The position numbers and the translations under genes were made by a program. Below, in pieces: positions 54,067 through 61,100 of a DNA stretch of 64,000 nucleotides. Location of the stretch: positions 245,144-309,143 of the forward strand of contig NZ_JRLV01000003.1 of assembly GCF_000769915.1 (NCBI RefSeq). The letters run 5' to 3'. Origin of the DNA: Flavobacterium beibuense F44-8. Its GTDB lineage: Bacteria > Bacteroidota > Bacteroidia > Flavobacteriales > Flavobacteriaceae. The notes under the pieces are model-generated. The model saw only the letters and a list, made by a program, of their open reading frames with translations, made no database searches and was not told the DNA's origin. The first letter of the stretch is position 1; each line of letters opens with the position of its first letter.

Positions 54067-55161
54067 TTACACGTTAAACCTAAAGTGCATTACATCACCA
54101 TCTTTAACAATATATTCTTTACCTTCTACTCTTAGTTTTCCGGCTTCTTTTACTTTGGCCTCAGATCCGTAAGTTACATAATCATCATAACCTATAACCT
54201 CTGCACGAATAAAACCTTTCTCAAAATCGGTATGGATAACACCTGCAGCCTGTGGCGCGGTATCTCCTATTTGAATAGTCCAGGCACGAACTTCTTTTAC
54301 ACCTGCAGTAAAATACGTTTGAAGACTTAATAACTTATAAGCCGAACGGATTAATGCGCTTGCACCCGGCTCTTTCAAACCAAGATCTTCAAGGAACATT
54401 TGACGCTCTTCATAGCTATCAAGCTCTGTAATATCAGCCTCTGTACCTACAGCCAGGAACATAACTTCTGCATTTTCATCTTTAACCAGTTCGCGTACTT
54501 TCTCTACATACTCATTACCTGTAGCAGCAGCACCTTCATCAACATTACAAACATAAAGTACAGGCTTCGTAGTAATAAGCTGGAACAATTGTATAAGCTC
54601 TTCCTCGTCCTGATTTTGTGGCTGTACTGTTCTGGCCGATTTACCTTGTAAAAGTGCTTCCCTGATTCTTTCCATTAAGGCAACTTCTGCCTGAGCTTCC
54701 TTATTACCGGTTTTAGCAGCTTTTTTAGCTTTTTCAAGACGTTTCTCTATTGTTTCAAGATCTTTAAGCTGAAGCTCAATATCAATAGTCTCTTTATCTC
54801 TAATAGGGTTAACGTTACCGTCAACGTGTACAATGTTATCGTTATCAAAACATCTAAGTACGTGTATAATAGCATTACACTCCCTAATGTTTCCTAAAAA
54901 CTGGTTTCCTAAACCTTCACCTTTACTGGCTCCTTTTACAAGACCCGCAATATCAACAATCTCTACAGTTGCAGGAATTACCCTTTCCGGGTTAACAAGC
55001 TCTTCCAGCTTAGAAAGCCTTGGGTCTGGTACGTTAACCACACCTACATTAGGCTCAATGGTACAAAACGGGAAGTTAGCACTTTGTGCTTTAGCATTTG
55101 ATAAACAATTGAAAAGAGTTGATTTACCAACGTTTGGCAATCCTACAATACCTGCTTTCAT
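54067..55161 (-). CDS. ychF: redox-regulated ATPase YchF (OLA1 family)
   Basis: A 364-residue TRAFAC-class protein that prefers ATP over GTP. The P-loop is IVGLPNVGKSTLFNCLSNAK near residue 3; then FCTIEPNVGVVNVPDPRL, VDIAGLVKGASKGEGLGNQF (G3) and LYVCNVDEGAA (G4-like, with changed specificity residue). The C-terminal TGS domain has YDDYVTYGSEAKVKEAGKLR and EYIVKDGDVMHFRFNV. Length is normal. It probably binds ribosomes and affects stress responses. It is monocistronic. Confidence 0.97.
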   Translation of the reverse strand: MKAGIVGLPNVGKSTLFNCLSNAKAQSANFPFCTIEPNVGVVNVPDPRLSKLEELVNPERVIPATVEIVDIAGLVKGASKGEGLGNQFLGNIRECNAIIHVLRCFDNDNIVHVDGNVNPIRDKETIDIELQLKDLETIEKRLEKAKKAAKTGNKEAQAEVALMERIREALLQGKSARTVQPQNQDEEELIQLFQLITTKPVLYVCNVDEGAAATGNEYVEKVRELVKDENAEVMFLAVGTEADITELDSYEERQMFLEDLGLKEPGASALIRSAYKLLSLQTYFTAGVKEVRAWTIQIGDTAPQAAGVIHTDFEKGFIRAEVIGYDDYVTYGSEAKVKEAGKLRVEGKEYIVKDGDVMHFRFNV

Positions 55162-55327
55162 TATTAAGTGATTTTTTAAGGGTGCAAATATAAGTTTTTG
55201 AAATTAAAAAATCAGTAGCTCAATGTTTTAAAAACATTGTTTTTTACCAATACTTTAGGTTTATATATAAATATATTTAACATTATCATGTTAACTTTGA
55301 CGTAATAACCTTAAAACCAAAGACATT

Positions 55328-55864
55328 ATGAAAAATTTAATCACGATATTAGTACTTATTTTCGGGGTTACGGTCTATGCTCAAAACACCAACGTAACTA
55401 AAGAAACTAAGACCACCACCGTAACGGTAGACGACGGTACAGGAGAACCTAAAAAACTGGTAAAAACACAACATACAGAAGCCAGACAAAATGTGGAAGT
55501 AAAACAAACCGGACGCAACACTCTTAATAAAGATATTAAGGAAACACCTGTAAAAGTCACCGAAAAAACAACCATATCGGGCGATGGTATAGCTACACAG
55601 GAATTAGGAGAAACCATTCGTTACGAACTTAAAGGTAAAACCTATATACTAATAAGAGATAATAGCGGATTTAAAGTATACTCTCCCGAAAACGAAGAAC
55701 TTGGCGTAATCAGGAAAACATCTAAAACTACTTATATATATCAAACCAAAGATCATAAAGTATCATTAGGCTACTTTGACAATAACGGGAACTTTATTAT
55801 TGAAAGCTATAATAATGATGACGATAGTGTAAAAACCGAAAGATTTTCAAGAATTACCCAATAA
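55328..55864 (+). CDS. secreted protein of unknown function
   Basis: A 178-residue exported protein with a signal peptide (LITILVLIFGVTVYAQ). The mature part begins with a Thr/Lys-rich stretch (NTNVTKETKTTTVTVDDGTG) and continues with a beta-rich region (RYELKGKTYILIRDNSGFKV, KTTYIYQTKDHKVSLGYFDN). No known domain is recognised. A TAACTTTG box at 55292-55299 is a likely -7 element, 29 bases before the ATG. It is monocistronic and ends at a hairpin. Confidence 0.65.
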   Translation: MKNLITILVLIFGVTVYAQNTNVTKETKTTTVTVDDGTGEPKKLVKTQHTEARQNVEVKQTGRNTLNKDIKETPVKVTEKTTISGDGIATQELGETIRYELKGKTYILIRDNSGFKVYSPENEELGVIRKTSKTTYIYQTKDHKVSLGYFDNNGNFIIESYNNDDDSVKTERFSRITQ

Positions 55865-55885
55865 CAATTCTATTATATACAGATG

Positions 55886-55916
55886 TAAGTCCCAACTTGA
55901 GTTGGGACTTTTTTTA
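55886..55916 (+). terminator. intrinsic terminator
   Basis: AAGTCCCAAC (55887-55896) pairs with GTTGGGACTT (55901-55910) around TTGA, followed by a T run. It ends the small secreted protein gene. Confidence 0.85.
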
Positions 55917-56027
55917 TAACCTCAAATTCTCAATAAAACATGTAAAATTCTAATTAACAATACACTTATATCCATTTTTCAAACTTCAATATTTTATGTT
56001 ACATAGTTTTGAAGAAAAGAAGAACCA

Positions 56028-57596
56028 ATGAAAACTACAGTTACTTTATTATTTTTAATTCTAACATGTTTTAATACACAAGCGCAAAACAATAACTTTA
56101 GCTGGGTTAAAACACCTCCTATTGACCTTAACCTTAATCCTGATATGGTTGGTTATACGAATACTATTGATAACTCCGGAAACATCTATATGGCAGGCTT
56201 TATGAATAATGCCGTAGCGTCTTCTGTAGAAATTATGGGTAACTTATTTTACAATAAATACAACAGTAACGGAGAAGTTATATTTAGTAAATCTTTTATA
56301 GGTACCGGCGCTATTTTTGATATGAAAACCGACACACAGGGAAATGTTTTTCTTGCATTAGGTTTTGAGGACAGCATAACATTAAATAGTACTACTTATA
56401 CAAACGAAATGGCTTCTCAAACCAAATTATTACTTATTAAACTAGATAGCGAGGGAGAAATTTTATGGTCGTATGAACCCGTTATGGAAGGCACTGTGTC
56501 ATGGGATGTTGTATCTGAGCTCAGATGCATTGCAACAGATACAGACAACAACATATATTTAGGTTACAACAACTTTATTAACTCCTTTATCACAAAACTC
56601 TCGCCAAACGGTGAAGAACTACTTACCATAACTCAGCTAGATGTTAGAAGATTAACATCTTTAAGCATAGACAGTACAGGAAACATATACGCAGCAGGAT
56701 CGTGTGCCGACCCTAATGCAACATTTGCAGGGATAACCGTTCCTAACAACCTTACCTACAACACTTATGCTGTAAAATACGACTCTACAGGAAGCTTTCA
56801 ATGGGTAAAATATATAGAAGATATTACCTGTCCGGAACCTCAAATCACAGTATACAGTGAAAATGATATCTATTTAAGTTCATACCTTTTTGGTAGTTTC
56901 ATGTTTGATGACATAGTTGCTGAAGGAGGCAACGCATTTGGTGATTTTTATTTAGCAAAACTTAATAGTGAAGGAGCATTTCAATGGGTTCGTGAAGCTC
57001 CGGGAACAGAAGGCCAGATTATATTAGGTAAGAGAAACTTTCTTAATATAGACACACAGGGAAATGTTTATATAACAGGTAAAACCAAATGGGAAATAAA
57101 CTGGAATAGTGAAATTACTACTTCACCAATAGGAAATAATCCTGATGCGGTTGTATTAAAATATTCACCTCAGGGCGAATTACTAATGGCAAAAACCATT
57201 ACAGGTGAAGGCGACAGCCGTATAGACAACATTATAACAGATGACAACGGTAACTTGTATTTGACAGGATTGTATCTTGGTAAAAATTATTTTGATGACT
57301 TTGCACATGATGGTACTACTCACAACGCTTTTCTTGCAAAATTAAATGCATCACAATTAAGTATATCAAATAATAGCTTAATTCAAATAACTCTGTCTCC
57401 TAACCCATCGTCTGATTACCTGTATATAAAAAATTTAGAAAATACAGCTAAAGGAACTATATACAACACTTTGGGGCAGGAAGTAAAAAAAATAACAATA
57501 GCTCCTAATAAAGGAATCACTATTAAATCACTTAATAACGGAATCTATACTATAAAACTCGAAGGATATAAACCTGTAAAATTTATAAAGAACTAA
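56028..57596 (+). CDS. T9SS type A sorting domain protein with SBBP-like propeller repeats
   Basis: A 522-residue exported protein (signal LLFLILTCFNTQAQ). The central part has about seven related beta-propeller repeats of the SBBP kind, marked by DNSGNIYMAGF, DTQGNVFLALG, DTDNNIYLGYN, DSTGNIYAAGS, DTQGNVYITGK and DDNGNLYLTGL. The last 75 residues are a type A sorting domain (ITLSPNPSSDYLYIKNLENT, then GIYTIKLEGYKPVKFIKN), so the protein should leave the cell or attach to the surface via T9SS. A TAGTTTTG box at 56004-56011 is a possible -7 element. A ligand is unknown. Confidence 0.85.
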   Translation: MKTTVTLLFLILTCFNTQAQNNNFSWVKTPPIDLNLNPDMVGYTNTIDNSGNIYMAGFMNNAVASSVEIMGNLFYNKYNSNGEVIFSKSFIGTGAIFDMKTDTQGNVFLALGFEDSITLNSTTYTNEMASQTKLLLIKLDSEGEILWSYEPVMEGTVSWDVVSELRCIATDTDNNIYLGYNNFINSFITKLSPNGEELLTITQLDVRRLTSLSIDSTGNIYAAGSCADPNATFAGITVPNNLTYNTYAVKYDSTGSFQWVKYIEDITCPEPQITVYSENDIYLSSYLFGSFMFDDIVAEGGNAFGDFYLAKLNSEGAFQWVREAPGTEGQIILGKRNFLNIDTQGNVYITGKTKWEINWNSEITTSPIGNNPDAVVLKYSPQGELLMAKTITGEGDSRIDNIITDDNGNLYLTGLYLGKNYFDDFAHDGTTHNAFLAKLNASQLSISNNSLIQITLSPNPSSDYLYIKNLENTAKGTIYNTLGQEVKKITIAPNKGITIKSLNNGIYTIKLEGYKPVKFIKN

Positions 57597-58112
57597 AACT
57601 ACTAATCTCTATATAAACCTTCCCCTTTAGTATTTTATAAAAAAATCTAAAGGTGATTTTTTTTTGAAAAATCCAATTATTATACACTGAAAGCTGTTTT
57701 AGGATTTTTTTAATGGCCTTCATTCTATTTTTAAATACCAAAAGAGACGTTTTCACCAAATAAAACATAAAAAAACTATAATATTTAAATTTTATGTTTT
57801 GTTAATTCCATAATTAAAAACTGACACAAAGAAAGTTAACCAGACTTCAATCTTTACAAAATTCATAAATTAATCATGTTTAAATGAATAATAAATATTA
57901 AATATTCATTATTTACATTTTATATTAAAAAAAATGAAATTTTAAACATTTTAACAGTTTTTGTTATTTAAAACACAAAAATAGATATTATAACTTTAAA
58001 ACATCTTTTTGTTGTATTTATCTCAAATTATTATGTAATGTGATAATTAACACAAATTATACCTTAATTTTTTATAAATTTAAAGCCCTTTTAACAAACT
58101 AAATATTAATCT
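57597..58112. other. A/T-rich intergenic region before the giant surface protein gene
   Basis: This 516-base stretch has no supported gene. A weak hairpin (CCTTTAG at 57624-57630 with CTAAAGG at 57647-57653, then T-rich sequence) may end the upstream gene. An imperfect A/T palindrome spans 57881-57916 (TAAAT and AATATT arms) and might be a regulatory site. A TAAATTTA box at 58075-58082 lies 30 bases before the next ATG and may be its -7 element. The long leader suggests regulation of the surface protein. Confidence 0.45.
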
Positions 58113-61100
58113 ATGAGAAAAATTACTTTTTTAATTCTCTTAATGTTCATTTCCTACAGCAATTATGCTCAGCTACCTGATGGGGTTGAAGGATTTGAAA
58201 CATGGCCTCCTACAGGTTGGACCATTGAGGATAATGATTCAGGTATTGTTCAATCCTGGAAACAAAGCACATTTGGTAATACCATTTTACCACCTTACGA
58301 AGGTGATTATGCGGCTTTTATTGATCGTGAAAATGTGCCGGACACAGATGACGTCCCGCAGGATTGGTTAATAACACCTTTACTTACATTACCAAACAAC
58401 CCTCAGCTTCGTTTCTTTTCACGCTTATCAGTAAATGGTGATGATGGAGGTTTGTACCGTATTATGGTTTCAACCGATGCTGACCCAACTAACTTAACTG
58501 CCTATACCGAAGTTATAGAGTGGACTGAATTAGCTTTAAATCCGGTACAACAGGAGTATACTGAAAAAATTGTTGATCTTACAGGCTTGGCAGGTCAATC
58601 AGTATATATCGCTTTTGTAATGGAAGCTGACTTTAAAGACAGATGGTTAGTTGATAACGTTAGTGTAGTAGAAGAGTGTATAGCACCTACAGCCTTAACA
58701 GCTGCAAACCCTACTCTTAACTCTGCCGATTTAAGCTGGACTCCAGATCCTGGTAGTGATACTTGGGAAGTTGAAGTGGTTGAAGCTGCTGCTGCACCAA
58801 CAGGAACAGGAATTATTTATGATCAGGCATTACCATATCAGCCATCAGGGCTATTAGAAGGTACTGACTATAAATTTTATGTAAGAACGGTTTGTGGACC
58901 GGGTAATACAAGTGAATGGGCAGGCCCGTTAAACTTTAGTACTGCTTCTTTAGGAGAAACGTGTGGTGCTCCTATAGACATTACTGCATTACCATATTCT
59001 ACTACAGACAACACGTCTAACTATGGTGATGACTATAATGGTTCACCGGGTGCTTCAGGCTGTGGTACAACAAATGGATATCTTAATGGTGATGACGTAG
59101 TTTATGCATACACCGCTACTGAAGACGGAGCTATTAGTATAGATGCAACTGGCTTAGGTAATTTTGCCGGTCTTTTTATTTATGATGACTGTGCTGATAT
59201 TGGTGTAGCATGTATAGGTGGAGCAACAGGAAACGCTACTACTCCTATATCATTATCTACTGTACCGGTATTAGCTGGTACTACATATTATATAGTAATA
59301 TCTACTTGGGCAAACCCACAGTCTACACCATATACATTAACTGTACAGATTGTTAACTGTCCTCCGCCTACAACATTATCTGCTACTAACATAGATAATG
59401 ATTCTGCAGATCTTTCATGGGATGCTAACGGAGCTACATCATGGGAAATTGTAGTACAAAACGCAGGCGCAGGTATACCAGCAGGCGCAGGAACTACAAT
59501 AACTGATAACAGTGACTACAATGTTACTGCTACTACAGCTGGTGTAAACTTTACTGAGGCAACTACATATGAATATTATGTAAGAGCCGATTGTGGTGAC
59601 GGTACTTTTAGTGCATGGTCTGGACCATTTGTGTTTATGACTACTCAGGTACCTGCTGCTATGGATTTCTCTGATGACTTTGAAGCAGTTTCAGGATGGT
59701 CCTTAAGTAACGGTACAGCCACTAACCAATGGACAATTGGTAACGCAACAAGTAATGGCGGAACACAATCTCTTTACATAACAAATGATGGTGGTGTTTC
59801 AAATGCCTTTACAAATAACTCTACATCTGTAGTACATGCGTATAGAGATATACAAATGCCGGCAGCTGTAGATCAGGTATTACTATCATACGACTGGAAA
59901 GCTGTTGGTGAATCATGCTGTGATTACTTAAGGGTATGGATGGTTCCTGCTACTTTTGTCCCTACAGCCGGTACACTTGTTACTACCGGCGCTAGTGGTG
60001 GTCAACAATTTGGTGGAAACCAAAACATGAACGCTAACTTTATTACTGCTAACTATGTGGTAGACGCTTCTGCTTATGCAGGACAGGTAGTACGCTTAAT
60101 ATTTGAGTGGAGAAACGACGGCAGTGTAGGTACAAACCCTCCTGCTGCTGTAGATAATGTTAACCTATCGGTAATAACATGTCCTGCTCCTACTGCTCTT
60201 ACTTTAGATGACTTACAAATTGATCAGGCTACTGTATCATGGACAGGACCAACATCTGTATCACCTACGTTTGATTATTACTTATCAACTTCAAACACAG
60301 CTCCGGATGATGCAACTGTTCCTACAGGAAATGTTGCAGATGAAAACGTAACTCTGGATCCTCTTGATGACTCTACAGGATATTTCTTCTGGGTAAGAAG
60401 TAATTGTGGTCCTGGCGACTCTAGTTTCTGGGTAGGTCCATTAGCATTTAGTACGCCTCAAATCCCTGCTGATTTGAATTTCTATGATGATTTTGAAGGT
60501 ACAATAAACTGGACTTTAACAAACGGTACACAAACAAACCAATGGGTAGTAGGTACCGCAACTAGTAGTACACCAGATACATCATTATACATAACTAACG
60601 ATGGTGGTGTTTCTAATGCCTTTACAAACAACAGTACATCTGTAGTACAGGCATATAGAGATATTCAAATGCCTGCAACAGCAGTAGATGAAATAAGCGT
60701 TTCATTTGACTGGAAAGCTATAGGTGAATCATGCTGTGATTATTTAAGAGTATGGATTACTCCTATAACATATACTCCTACTGCAGGAACTCAAACTACT
60801 ACAGGTAACAGTAATGGTGTAAACATTACAGGTAACCTTAATATGAATGGTGACTGGACAACAGAAAACTATGTTATAGATGCTACCGGTTATACAAACC
60901 AAATTGTAAGAGTTGTATTTGAATGGAGAAATGACGGTAGTGTGGGTACAAACCCTCCTGCTGCTGTAGATAACGTTAACATTGCTGTTATTACTTGTCC
61001 GGCACCTGATAACTTAGTGGTTTCTAACATTACAGAAAATTCTGCTGATATATCTTGGGATGCTCCGGCAACAGCTCCGGATAGTTACGATTACTACCTT

